Below are positions 12,192-24,866 of a stretch of DNA of 64,000 bases, piece by piece. The position numbers and the translations under genes are program-made. A model generated the notes under the pieces. That model was not told the origin of the DNA. It made no database searches and saw nothing but the letters and a program-made list of their open reading frames with translations. Origin of the DNA: Linyphia triangularis (taxonomy: Eukaryota > Arthropoda > Arachnida > Araneae > Linyphiidae). The DNA lies in the NCBI GenBank assembly GCA_963978545.1, contig OZ021732.1:27310123-27374122 (forward strand), in the 5' to 3' direction. The stretch's first letter is position 1, and every line of letters begins with the position of its first letter.

Positions 12192-13706
12192 CTAAATCAG
12201 ATGAATGTGGAGGTTAAAAGTCAAGAAAAATTCGAAAGGTTTCTTATAATGTGTCTGATGTAAAATGTACTTGTTATAAGAAGTTTGTTCCAATTCAGAG
12301 TTTATTGCGTACCACTGTACTACTATGATAAACAGAAAGTGAAAATACATTTCTTTATAGGCGTACAATGCCGTTCCCCGATACTTAACAGCTTGACAAG
12401 GTTCAATTATTTGCTAGATTTTCTACTATCATATCTGCTCGCTTTTTATTCGAATTTGGAACGCATTGCTTCAAAGTAATTGTTTCAACCGTTTATCAGC
12501 AATTAGCTCTCTTAGTGTTCCCGATAATATACTGGATGTCGTGGATTTGGTCAGACACGCTGTATAAATTAACAATCTTATGGGCTTCGATAACCAGAAC
12601 ACAATGCTGACTAGAATACAAAAGAGATAAATGAAGAAACTTTGGACACATTCCAAACGCAGGAGTTCCCTTTTTCAGACGATAACAGATAATGGAATTA
12701 TTTATTTACAAGGTGGGAAAACTATCGAAAATAGTTACCCTCGGTGGTCGAATTAGTTGAAACCAATGGTAAACGTAGCGGATTGCTTGTTCTAAATCGA
12801 TGCCCACCGTGAAAAATTAACAGTCTTTGCGAAAGACGGAATTGTGTTCTACCATGTAATTTGTTACCTTTAACGGTCAAGCCTTTTTACGAAAACGGTT
12901 CTGAAATGATAGCTGTGAATTTATTATATAAGTGATTCGGGGTTATCTTTTTTGTCAAAAATAGTTTTCAAATCGTATAATTAAAGATTGTCTTCGAACT
13001 TTCATTGCTTAGCATTCTGACGTATTCCGCATAAATATCTAACGATGTTCCTGCTCAGTAAAGCTCTCGTATTGTAGTTCTTTTGCCAAAACCTTCCTCG
13101 CCTACTTGGGTAGTATGGTTTAATGTTGGTCAATATTATTTGTGTTTGCCACTAAGAGATAATAGAATGTATAAAATATACCTAGTACCAAATTTTCAGT
13201 AAAAACTTTTAAACTCTGTCAACACTAACTAGGTTAGGACTAGTTAGGCTACATTTAAATATTGCTACTTTTTTCATACCGCAATAAGAACAGAAACAAT
13301 GTGACGGCCTTGTTCAGCAAAAGATGACATTAAATATTAACTAAGACTCTATTTGATATGTCATCCTCCTGATAGGCACAGATAATCCAATTAACCCATA
13401 CAAGGGCGTGTCACGTTGTTAATGGGGCCCGTTCTTGTAAATGAGCCTTCGAATGTGATTCTCATTCCAGTATCAACTCAACCACAAAAACTGATAATTT
13501 ATCTAATTACGCTGAATAATCAGAATGCAGTTTTATTTCTGGTTGCTTGGTAACTCAATGTTCATATTATATGAAATGGCTATTAAAATCTGCGATTAGC
13601 TGACTGTTCTTTCCTGATGAAGAATTATAGTGGGTATTGCATTTGTTTCAAAATTATTACTTCTGCCTGTTTCTGTTTTGTCCCAAGTTCACACACTGCA
13701 TCAAAT

Positions 13707-13900
13707 CATTGGCGGATCTAGCGAGGGGCGGCTCCGTTGTTCACGGTTAAATTGGAAAAAATAAAGATGGCAAGATGTGTTTCTGTCATGATTGTAATAA
13801 ACAAAAGTCTAATACTAGCGTTCAGAACTAGCCCAAAACTAAAAAAAAATTCGGGATGTGCCTCCCGCCCCCTCCGTAATAAAACTCTGAATCCGTCCTT
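13707..13900. mobile_element. hAT-like MITE with 9 bp flanking duplication
   Basis: Flanked by GCATCAAAT on both sides (13698-13706 and 13901-13909). Ends are imperfect inverted repeats (CATTGGCGGATCTAG versus, reversed, AAGGACGGATTCAG), with a G-rich block GCGAGGGGCGG near the start and its C-rich counterpart near the end. No coding capacity; the short open frame inside is spurious. An 8-9 bp duplication suggests hAT-like mobilisation (inference). Confidence 0.8.
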
Positions 13901-14046
13901 GCATCAAATGAATTATAAATGCCATAATAGAGAGGGAATGGTATGATATTAGAGAATGGCACTATTTGTAGTATATTGCAATTAACAACACTGATTAATG
14001 AATGATCAAGTGTTGCTGTATTAAGCGTAAAAGATCGTATACAACT

Positions 14047-14187
14047 CTGAGGTGGTTATTTCAAGACCCCGAAACTTCTCTCGGATAACAGCGATTGATT
14101 TTGCAACATGCTTATTGTTTCGGTCCTAACATTGTGGATGCCTTACCTTCGGATCAATCCCTGCTTGATCTTTATTTGATAATATAA
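14047..14187 (+). pseudogene. Possible LTR-retroelement RNase H remnant
   Basis: One frame with a single internal stop reads LRWLFQDPETSLG, stop, QRLILQHAYCFGPNIVDALP. This resembles the end of the Ty3/gypsy RNase H domain (pattern RW...LQ......G..N.V.DALS). Short and decayed; a chance likeness is possible. Confidence 0.3.
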
Positions 14188-16807
14188 CAGTCACGAATGT
14201 TTTTCGATTCTCTGAGTTGTATATTTTAGCAAGATGATTCAGAATTTTTATATCTATAACTTGTTAGTATACTGAGAGGATACTGTATTAGGTAAACCTG
14301 AACTAATTAGTTATGGCATATATATTATAGTTAAAAATGAGACTGGTATAATAGTGTTTAAGACAACAATAGAAGTCCTTTGTTTCTTAAAGATATGTAT
14401 GATTAAACAAAGCGATTTGACGGACTTTAAAGAGGGGGAAGGGGTTGGTGTTGTACTAGGGTTAATTAGAGCGAGCATCAGCAAAACCACCGTATTCGTT
14501 AAATGTACAAGAGCTGATATTGTTTAGGTGTTTAAACATTGAAATGTCAGCTTAAAAAAAATAGGTCTTCAAGTACAAAATTTAGTCATCGTTAACTTAT
14601 GAATGCTTGGAAAGAGCGTATGTTTTAAAAGTATAAGACAACAAAACACATTTTGATCAAAGATCATGTTTTGTCAATTCCGTAAGCACAGTGACAAGAA
14701 AAATCCATGCGATATTAAATGCCGGGATCTAATAGAGCACCGAGAAGATGTGCATAATAAATGTTCCCGTCTGTATATTATAAGACTAGGCGTCTAAGCA
14801 AGCAGCTTGTTTCTACGAATAAAGTAATCATTTAATTCTTGAACCATGACAAAACCTACTTATCTGTATGATTTGGTACTGAATATATCATCCAGCTTTT
14901 TTTTCTCCTTTTTTCCCCCTGTCTTAGCAATTACCGGTAAATAAAATCGAATCGACTGCCCCCTTGAAACCGTGTTATTTTTTAAATTACGCCTAAGTAT
15001 TTCTAAATCGATCGAATTCAATTACCTTTCTTTGCCTGGAACGAAATTGGAACATCACTATTTTTTATACGCAATTGAATCTGTTGGATGAACTGATGCC
15101 AAATAAACCCGGGATATTTTTGAATTCCGATTTCATTTATTTGGTTTTGAAAGTTGATGGTGGATGAAGAAAAATCGTAAAAATGCTATTTTAGTCGCTT
15201 TTGTGTTTTTTTCTTCCACTTTTTGTAATGGGTTTGGTTTTAATCCGTAGAAAATAACTCTGCATTAGCAGCAAAAATTCATTATCGTTTATTTCCCCCG
15301 GAATGTTGCATTGCACTTGAACGTATTGCCTCTAGTTATCTGAACGTTTTTTAGCCAGACTTGTGCGATTGAGTCGCTAGTGGGTGCTTATTTGCATGTC
15401 CTTTTCTAGATTTTTATATGCCCTGACCAATTATCAAACAAGTTGGAACCCAAGAAGTAAAATGTACTCTTTTAATATATATGTTGTTGTAGGGCATAAT
15501 TATTATTATTATTTTTCTTAAATATGTGCGACTGAGATGAAATTATGTTTTTATTAACAGTAATTTGAAAATATTGAAATTTTATTATTTAAAATTGTAA
15601 AGTTCTCTTGCAGAATTTCCGTGTCTCAATTTCTGATATTGTATTGTTATTATTGCAGCTTTAAAAATGTTTTTTTTTTTTTTTTTTTTTTTTTTATTTA
15701 ATTATGAAAAAAGTGGGCACAGACAGGTGCCTTATCTGTGTTCGCGGAAATTACCCTAGCATATTTGTGTACTTGGATGATGAAAGTGAGAAGTCATAAG
15801 TGATTTAATTTGTGTCCAATAACTGCATAATACTAAATTATGATTAAAGGGGAGAAGAGGAGAATGCTTTAATTTTAGCTTCTACATTATTGCAGGGAGA
15901 AACAAAAAGAAAAGGGTTCTGTCTGTCAGAAGTCAACATTCCCTGATGATCAAATGAATCATCCCTGGTATATCTAATGAAAGGTATCGTTCAGAAGACT
16001 TCCCGTACCGAAATTGCGACTTGAACGGCTACTTGAAGCCAATTTGAATAAGCCTAAACTATAAATGCTGGAAACGAGTCGTATATCAGTTTGAAGTTCT
16101 GTGAAAGATTAGTAGAAATACATAACATTTAACCAGAAGTGCATTCAATTTCTACCGAAAATAGGCTTATATAGAAACTTTAAGTGAATTCACATCTTGA
16201 CAAAACATAATTATATTGGATTAGAACTTGTATATTCGGTAACAAGTTTGTCATCAACCTTTCGACATTTTTTATTAAAAAAAAAACCGTCTCAGTTGGC
16301 AGATTTATTATCCTATGTCGTTGGCATTAACGAAGGAGGTTTTAGTCATTAAATGTCACCAAATCGTGCAAGCTTTTTGTCTGGACTGGATGAAATAGAA
16401 ATTTGTGTAAAAATGGCTTGCCTAAAAACCGTTTTCCATTTTTATTTTACTGGGAAACAATTTTTTTCGTTTTGTGATTGTAATTTTATGGTGGTAAAAA
16501 AAAAAAAGTTGTTTTAGAGAAAATGAAGATACTGATGACAAAATTTATAAATTCATTATAAGTTATTTAAATGCATTAAGTGTTTTAACATAACACCCAC
16601 CTAACAATTACAATAAAATTCATAAGTATATGGAGCAATTTCGATACTTTAAGTTGCATCAATTGAATTGAATCTTGAATTATTTAATATGCATAGTTCT
16701 CAAGAACTAATTTTGTAAAGTGCTTTTTCTAACCCAAAGGTTCTGCATGTTACTATAATCTATCAATTGCATGTTTCAGCAGCGGATAAAAGAGGCGAGA
16801 GGCGAAA

Positions 16808-16985
16808 ATGACGCGTCCATGCGAGCGGCGTGTTCGTACTTTCGTGGTGTTCATTGCTGCCACCTATGCCCTTTCCAGCCTGCTCTTCATGTGCCTGGAC
16901 AGGGTACATCCTTCGCTGCTACTGTCTCCAAATGCCACCTGGTGGAGACCCAACCAGCCACCTTACAACATGTCCCTCATTGAAG
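16808..16985 (+). CDS. GT31 galactosyltransferase exon 1 (cytosolic tail, membrane anchor, stem)
   Basis: Encodes residues 1-59, ending MSLIE plus one base before the donor GTAGGT. It contains the signal anchor TFVVFIAATYALSSLLFMCL. Bases before the ATG back to the CAG at 16777-16779 (preceded by a T-rich stretch) look like 5' UTR of this exon, implying an upstream non-coding exon that I could not place. Confidence 0.88.
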
Positions 16986-19900
16986 GTAGGTGGATGTCCA
17001 TTAGAAAGTCCTATTTCCAGTTGGACATGGAACTTACATTTGTCCATCAGAAGCTCAATTTTGGATGTGGAAATTCAGATATCCAGCTTATTTTTTTCTT
17101 TCTTTAATTGATGGGTATAAGTTAACTTAAAGTTGAGTGTAGATGCAGCTGTCTAGTAATTTGGAAGTTGGAGACATTGCAATTAAAATATATTCATTGT
17201 TTCCTGCGTTATGAGTGTATCTATTATGTACATATTTATTTTGTAGCTCAAAGAAGTTAATATATTTTAATTATAATGTCTCTAACCTATAGTGCATGAA
17301 ACAGGCTTTCAGAAGTTCCAGAACCAGGTTGAGATCGAACGCGGTCCAAATGACAACATGCGCAGGATAGAGGATATTTGGCGATGCCTCTGCTTGATGG
17401 ATATAATAGGGAAATTTTATTGCCTTTTATGCACTTAATGATCGTTTATGACCACACCCCGGATTTCGAAAAAGCTGTTTCATCACCTCATCGTAATTCT
17501 CCGAGACATTATACATTTAACGTTCAAAATCTTTTCCATGTCTATGTTGGTCCGTTTTTTTCCGGTTGATTTAACGCAACCTTAAAGCTCTATTTGGTAT
17601 CCTTATTATTTGTTACATTTTAACAAATCATGCCGAGAGCAATCACAATAATTTGCCTGATACTTTTCCTTGCGAATTATTTATGCTGTAGCGATGGTTA
17701 AGAATTGTTTTTTATAGGGTGTAGTGTGGCCGGTACGGCATACCATTACTTTTTTTGAGAGCCGGTACGGCGTATTGGTACTTTTTTGAGATTTTTTATT
17801 GATTACTAATTAATAATAACACATAAATCTTTGTGTATGTATTGTACTATAAATTAATTAGAAAATAAATACGGAAATTAAGAGTATTTAGCTTTATGTA
17901 AAATATTGCGAATTTCGATTTATAATTAAAAAAATCCCCAGCTTCAGTTGGGGTTACCGCCACGGTCAGAAAGCTTTCGAACCAGAAATTTTTTTTTAGC
18001 ACTACAACCCTTTTTTTTTTTTTTTATCTCCTGGGGATTTCCATCGGTGATTTTTTGCCCTAAATTTTTCAGTTTTCCCTCATCACTTTGCACCCAATCG
18101 TCAGTACTGTCACTAGCATGGATGAGAAGATTAATCTAACTTTCTTTTCCTTCCTTCGATTTCTTCACCAAAAAAACCACAGTAAGTGGTGAATTCAGCC
18201 AACCATTGGGATTTTTTTCGGAAGGGGGGGGGGGTTAGTTCACCCAAATTGAAAAATTGCTTGCAATAGTGATATATATAAAAATCAAAGATAGTACTTT
18301 TAAATTAAATACCCTTAATTACTTAATCAATTAATTAATCAGACAATTAAATCTTCGGCACTATATTTAGTAACATACATTTTTTTAGCAAATAAAAAAT
18401 ATAAATTTTATTAATTTTCTCCTGTCACAAAATTTGCAGAAACTAATTTTCCCATCAGTACTTATAAACAATATTTAAACAGTACTGACCAATTACATGA
18501 CCAATGGTGCATATTTTAAATCGATAATTATTTTTTATGAAGGATTTAACCAACACAGTGTCGTTCTTTTTTAAAATAAAAAAAATTGGTACTTTAAAAT
18601 TATGAATATAGCTAGTTTTCCTGGCAAAGCCTCGTGTGCAGTGCAACACATTATACGCAACTCACTCGCAATACTGCATTTTCTGAAGAAAAATATGCAA
18701 CTGTTGGTCTGGAACTTGCTGAATCCGTTCAGAGGTCAATACGGTGCCAAGTATCAAACCCAGACTGAAACGGTGTAGCCTGTACGCAACAGGCAGAGGG
18801 GGGAAAGACAACGGGCAGAAAGGGACGGAAATGTCCGCCAAAAAAAGAAAAGAAGCAGAGGGGGAGGTTTTTCAGCTCCAATTCCTGGAAAGTCTCCCCG
18901 AAAACGAAGAGTTCTCAACATAGAAGCGGACAATTTCACTCACCCCTTGGCTACGCACATGGCCATACCACCCTGCTCAAGATTTGAAACCAAAAAGCGC
19001 GGTTAACATGCAAGAGACTCCGCAATCAAGCCACCCTTGATCACATCCTTCTAAGTTAGTTGACAAGTCAGCGATCGTAACAGTCTTTTTTCGGCCTGGT
19101 CGTATTTTCCCACTTTCTACACGCAAATATGAGACAGTTTTCTCTTCCAAGATCTTTCGGAAGGCATCCTCCCTTTACCTAGATAATGATCTAACGTAGT
19201 ATAGCATAGTCCTCGAGTGGGCGCTCTTTGATTAATTCCAAACCATCAACCATTGTGTCCCCTTTGAAACGGCCATTTGCGACTTATTTTTTTCTCAAAC
19301 TGACAAAATAACGGTGTCTCTGTATTCAATCTCTTTGCATCCAATATATGATTGAATATTTACTCAATATATTTTTAGCAAATAATTTTTTTTAATTAAT
19401 TTAGTTGGATATGCATAGCATTTACCATGTTCTGGCGAATTTTACTTTTACGTTAATTTGTTTTACATGAGTTAAACATTATAACCTCACAAAATAATTT
19501 TTAATATATACAAGTTTTTTTTTTTAACTATCTCATAATTTGGATATTTTCTAATTATGGGATTCCCGCAATGAGCTGTTCAATTGACCTTTCCTCTTAT
19601 TCGGGCTGTATAAAAATTAAAATTTTATAGCTTTTAAAGTAAATTACTCATGAAAACCATGCCATTTTATAATTTCTTACTTCATTTTTGCAATTGTTCT
19701 GATTATATCTTGTAAGCAAAATAAAATTGACAAGTATCATCCTTTTTACTCAAGATTAAAAAATAGACTTGTGTAACCCTTTCAAAATTAATTACTCATG
19801 AAAACCATGCCATTTTATAATTTCTTACTTCATTTTTACTATTGTTCTGATTATCTCTTATAAGCAAAATAAAATTGACAAGTATCATCCTTTTTACTCA

Positions 19901-22900
19901 AGATTAAAAAATAGACCTGTGTAACAAATCAACGCTTACCAGAAAATTATTATCTAAGTTTAGAAATGGTGTTGGAATATTGCGTGAAAATATGGAAATG
20001 CTTAAATAATATTGTTTTGGATCAAGAAAGTTGTTACAAGTGTAATTTAACTTTTTTTTTATTACAATGCATGTTTTTACATGAAAAGTATTATCGTGCC
20101 TCAAATATAGAAAATAAAGTTTTATTTTGTTGGAGACTTCTATAAAACTGATTTAAATGGTTGGTTGCATTTAGGATTTCTGATTCAAGAACTGTGCATG
20201 ATCTATATTGCCCTGGAACATCGTTAGAGCAGAATATGGGTGAATGTAATAACGGAGAAACTGCCCCACATGTTCGTATTGGATGGGAGAAAAACTCATG
20301 AAAACTGATACCCAACTTGAGACTATCTATCATGATCACAGCAGTGTTTAGTCGCCTTAAAACACTATCAAGCATGCAGAGACTTCATTCTGAGACTTCT
20401 TTTGCTTGCTAGCAATTATTAAAAGCCACATAATAGTTTTTTGTTATATTTTGCTCATTTCCTTATCGGAATCATTTATAGAAAAATTCCGAGCTTTGTA
20501 AAATGCCCAATGAGTTGGTAAAAAATTAGAGGCAGACAGAAGCATATGTACAGTAATTAATATTAATAAAAAAGTTTCTGTGATTCTTGGTTTTGAAAAT
20601 GCTATCAAGTTTTTCTCACCCAATTGACATAGAAAATATAGTATATAAATAGTTTATTCACATCAGGCCCCAATCATAATTGTAAGTTTTTACCTTTATA
20701 TGTCCATACCCATGAGTCATTATTGAGATAACTAAACATCTATGGGTATTCTTTTTATACAGGTACATATTAAAATGCCGTCATGCATTTATAAAGAAAA
20801 ATATTTTGTTGCACATAAATAATTAGACTTTTGAAAGGAGATAATAAAATTTTGTTTTTATAATTTGTATAAATTTGTGATGCAGTAAAAATGATACCAT
20901 AGATTGTATACAGTAAAATGCTTGAACATTAACTAAATATGTTTTTTTTTCCCTCTAGATGCAAATGACATGAAGTGGTTGGTTGATACATCTGGATTTG
21001 AATTCCTTATGAATAGCAAACGTTGTGATGATTCAGAGTCTGTTTTTCTTGTTGTATTTGTTCATTCAGCACCAAATAATTTTCACAAACGCCAAGTTAT
21101 CAGGTGAACTATTTTATTTTGATACTACTATTGTCTTAGTTTGAAATGCTTCTGGCTAACACTTTTATTTTGTGCTATACTATTATCATTGAAAGAGATT
21201 TACATTGCTTACTTTGCATTAGTGCTTTTTACACAATAGATTGATGGTTAAACAGGTCTTTTTAAGTGCAATATTAAAAATATAACTTGTTACTTTTTTT
21301 ATTTTTTTTTATAGACCTTTCCTTTTTAGTGTTTAATAAATATTGTATGTTTGTATCATAGGATTGTAGAAGTCACAATTTTTACCAATCAAAACTACAA
21401 AATATATATATATATTGCCTTGGATGCTTATATTCTTGAACTAATTTAACTATATTTTTTTTCCCCTTTTATATCAGTTACTGAATACTAAAAGTGTCTA
21501 GGTATTTAAGTAATAATTAAAATGTAAATGCTTTTTTTAATTATTTCTTTAAAACAAATACAAATTTTAAGGTCTACAATAAGCTAAAGGCCCAGCAGAG
21601 TTGGTCCAGACAACAGCAAATACAGAATTTGCAGAATACACGAACAATATAAAATTCTCAATCTTCAAAAATCATAATAAAAAAACTGAACTTTGAAAAT
21701 ACTTAACAGACCAAGTATGCATAATTAAGTTAACAGAATTATATCTAATATTACAATTCAGAATACAAATTTGAAGTTTACAAAATTATACTGAAATAAT
21801 ACCATAAAAAGTTGACTCAGCATTTGATAAAGAATCATACCAGAACAATACAATAAAGGTATCATACAAATTTTATGCAAATAATAAAATTCACAGAATC
21901 CTACTAGAATAATATAACCCATAAAGCCCCAAAGGTTATAGAATCCAACAACATGCAAAAGTAAATACCATTTTTTACAAATAACCCAAATTAAATACAA
22001 TACAAATTTTACAGAACAAAATGTAAGTTACTTCCCTAGCCAGTGTAACCCAGTGATTGTCCCTTGATGATCCTCTAACACATATCTGATTTTTTTCCTT
22101 AACTCTTTACACTCACAGAATTTACATTTGCAGGCAAATCATTCCAATATCTGACTATCTTACTGTAAAAATAGTGTTTTTGCCATTTGCTATTAACTTG
22201 TAATTTGAATAATTTCCTTCTCCTATTATTAGTAGCAAATTTTAAGGCCATAACTTTCCCATGTGTAATAGTTTGAACAACTTAATTATAATTAAATTGT
22301 TTACCTCGCCATATAATTTCATAGAGTATACTTGAATTAGTATCATGAAATTCCCAAGTGTCACTAAACTAAAAAAGAAAAATCCTGCGGCAAAAATAAG
22401 ATACATCATCTAACTTTTAATCTAGATAAGTAACTTATACAAACTTTTAAGAGGTAACTTTGACCTAATGCTTTCCCCCCCAAAGTATTGCTTTAAGACT
22501 TGTGAATTTTTATAACAGTAATAAAAGAATCATTAACAAGATTTGAAGGAAAAAATAACTGGGCATTTATTTATTACATTTTAAAGTTTTTATATGTTAA
22601 AATAACCTATAAAAACTTTATAAAAAAGTAACAATAGAAAAATCCCATGATATATTCGCTTCAAATTTCTTAAAATGATCTTTAATTACTACTGTTATAC
22701 TTGTTTTAAAAATTTGCATGATTTCAAAGAAATAATTTGGTAGAAATTACAGCCATAACAATGAAGCATTAAGTCAGGAATGAAGTTAAGGGCAGGGATA
22801 GGCTGGCAATCTCACATAGTTTGTGTAGTGGCAATCATAACTTTTGCTGGTCTAACAAAACATATTATTTTTTTTACGGTATCTCATGTCATGGCTTCAA

Positions 22901-24866
22901 AGCCTCCTACTTAACCTTGTAGAACACGTGTCCTGAGAGCTCTCCCTACTTATCGCTTTGCCTGCCTTAGAAATGAAGAAATGTTTCATACTTCCTCGAT
23001 TCAAGTGTTTTTTTTTTTTGTTTTTTTTTAATTACTCTAAATTTTAAATATATAAATAAAAATGCATTTAACTCTATTAGTAGATGATGTATCATTTCCT
23101 GGCCCAATGTGTTATTTTCTGTCAAATTAAGAATGCATCTCTTGCAGGGTTAAACATTCTATGATGAAGTTGATTTTAAAGGAATGTGGACTTACTTTAC
23201 AATAGCTAGCCTTGCTGATATTCTAGTTTAAAATTGCTAATTATGACAATTGTTTGAAAAACATAAAGATCTTGAACAAGTAATGATTTATTAGGTGCGA
23301 AAGTCAACATTATACTAAATTCTGCAGTAATATTTCAAATATTAGTGCCAACTTGTATTAATTTGTCAATTCCGATGTTACAAAGCTGGTATTAATGGAT
23401 ATATAAACATCACATCACTCCTCTTGGCAGTGGTCAAAATTTCATGACCAAATTGGTTTGGTTGTCACTTGTTTAACTAGTTATAAATCAAAGTCTTGTA
23501 ACAGAGTTAGTGGGAGCTTTCTGCTATACTATAAAATATTAAATTAACTTTAAAATATTAAAATGTTACTTCTAAAAAAAGAGAATTTTTGCAATTATTT
23601 AATAAATGTTTTATTACCATATCACAGCCTGAGTGCAGTTAGGTAAAAACAGTATCAATTTGTATTGTTATAGTCCAGACTCTTCTCTTGAGTAAACATT
23701 CAAATATGTACAGCTAAAAGTTTTAAGTGAATTAGTTATGGCATAACACTTTTTTGTTAGAGAACAAGACTAGTGTAAAGAAAGATTAGCTCTTATGAAA
23801 GTAAATGTGATTTGTTTGACAAAGAGATTAAGACTAAAGAGATTGTTTTCATCAGAACATCACAAAGTTTAATTTAAACAAACTGTTATTTCATACTGTA
23901 GTTTCTTTCTGTAAGAGAGATCTGTTATTTTCTGTGACATCAAGTTGTTTCTGTTGTGGGATACAAGAGTGACCAAAACATGTTAGTGATTAATAGAGTA
24001 CCATTTTTTTATGATGAACAAAATAATAGCAATCTTTACAGTAAATTCTATTGTTTTATAGTTTGTGCCCAAACTCACCTTTTTCTCATTTTTTCTTTCA
24101 CCTTGATTCATTTATCACCTTGTTCTCTAGAAATACATGGGGCCAAGAAGACAACTTATCTGATGACCCGATGCGAGTTGTCTTTCTAATTGGTACAGTG
24201 AACGACTCTACAATCCAGCAACGGATCTCTGAGGAGAACTATCTCCACCGTGACATCATCCAGGGCAACTTCCTTGACAGCTACCGCAACCTAACTTACA
24301 AGCATGTCATGGGCCTTAAGTGGGTGACCTACTTCTGTCGGCAGGCCCGATTTGTCTTCAAGGCGGACGATGACATTTTTGTCGACATCTTCCAGCTCAC
24401 ATCTTTCCTCAAGGAAACGTTCGGACAATCTCCCAGTGGAGTGGCGAATCTAATGATGTGTTACCTCATCCGCTCCCCCCATGTCAAAAGAAGCCAACGA
24501 AGCAAATGGCGGGTCAGCTTCAAGGAGTATCCTGGTCGAAAGTATCCCACCTATTGTGCGGGTTGGGGGATCCTCATGAGCCCGGATGTTGTATTCAAAC
24601 TGTATCTCCTGTCTTCTAAGGAGCGATTCTTTTGGGTTGATGATGTTCATGTTACGGGTACGCTAGCAACTCAAGTTGGAATTGTGCATGTCGACTTTTC
24701 AGAAAAACTCGATCTGAAGGATGTTGACATGAAGAAGTGGTTGGAGGGAAATGAAGTGATAAGGCCTTACATGTTCGGCAATCCCAATCTGGATACCGAG
24801 ACTATTGTTAATCTTTGGAATCGAACGATGCAATACTATCAAAAGCCAATGCAGAGTCTTAGCTAG
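16808..24866 (+). CDS. Beta-1,3-galactosyltransferase family protein (GT31), three coding exons
   Basis: Join of 16808-16985, 20959-21103 and 24131-24866 (1,059 nt, 352 residues plus stop). A type II Golgi membrane enzyme that, by family, transfers galactose or N-acetylhexosamine from UDP-sugar in a beta-1,3 linkage. Seen: short basic cytosolic tail, membrane anchor about residues 11-30, stem with N-glycosylation sites (N42, N54); start of catalytic domain VFLVVFVHSAP (88-98); RQVIRNTWG (104-112); VFLIG (125-129); YLHRDIIQGNF then SYRNLTYK; metal-binding DDD at 187-189 in FKADDDIFVD; YPTYCAGWG (246-254); VDDVHVTGTLA (277-287), where many homologues have EDV..G. Length is normal for the family. 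Intron phases are 1 and 2 and both junctions keep the frame. The ATG has a good context (GAAAATGA). The acceptor substrate and exact orthologue cannot be told. Confidence 0.93.
17286..17432 (+). other. Coding-like island inside intron 1 (unidentified)
   Basis: An open frame of ordinary codon use and higher GC than its surroundings, with an acceptor-like CTTTCAG at its start. It reads GFQKFQNQVEIERGPNDN, then MRRIEDIWRCLCLMDIIGK and soon a stop. I do not recognise a family. It could be a fragment of a retrocopied gene, a transposon remnant, or an unused or alternative exon. It is not in a phase that would obviously extend the galactosyltransferase. Confidence 0.3.
19642..19925. repeat. 148 bp tandem duplication, two copies
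   Basis: Copy 1 is 19642-19777 and copy 2 is 19790-19925. They are nearly identical (ATTACTCATGAAAACCATGC through AAAAAATAGAC[T/C]TGTGTAAC), with a handful of substitutions, so the duplication is fairly recent. Confidence 0.9.
20959..21103 (+). CDS. GT31 galactosyltransferase exon 2
   Basis: A 145 nt exon after a strong polypyrimidine tract (TTTTTTTTTCCCTCTAG). It encodes DANDMKWLVDTSGFEFLM, then the VFLVVFVHSAP strand and HKRQVI, and stops inside the arginine codon before the donor GTGAAC. It is too short to be seen as an ORF on its own; found by following phase from exons 1 and 3. Confidence 0.9.
21104..24130 (+). other. GT31 gene intron 2
   Basis: About 3 kb of AT-rich sequence, phase 2. 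The segment 21.58-22.05 kb has many short 'ACAGAATT/ATACAA' type words but no clear unit. No exon recognised. Confidence 0.8.
24131..24866 (+). CDS. GT31 galactosyltransferase exon 3 (most of catalytic domain)
   Basis: Begins after TTGTTCTCTAG and completes the arginine codon, giving R-NTWG. It carries the DDD motif, the YPTYC.G motif and the C terminus to TAG at 24864-24866. The open frame extends upstream into intron 2, so an ATG-based call would add false N-terminal residues. The exon is visibly GC-richer than its flanks. Confidence 0.93.

Larger units (their letters stand above)
10261..16770. other. Gene-free region upstream of the GT31 gene
   Basis: Apart from the AT microsatellite, two MITEs, one SINE and the RNase H-like scrap listed separately, I see only AT-rich unique sequence and a T tract at 15.67 kb. 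The promoter and first non-coding exon of the GT31 gene probably lie here but could not be located. Confidence 0.5.
16986..20958 (+). other. GT31 gene intron 1
   Basis: About 4 kb, phase 1. It contains a coding-like island (17286-17432), a repeated GCCGGTACGGC motif near 17.73-17.77 kb, a short G tract near 18.23 kb, a GC-rich purine-rich stretch (18.72-19.27 kb) that I cannot identify, and a 148 bp tandem duplication (19642-19925). Confidence 0.8.

Noticed and set aside
20091..20375. 94-codon minus-strand open frame in GT31 intron 1 (LRRLNTAVIMIDSLKLG)
   Set aside because: Composition is protein-like, but I recognise no family, and there is no clear promoter or splice context. Left uncalled.
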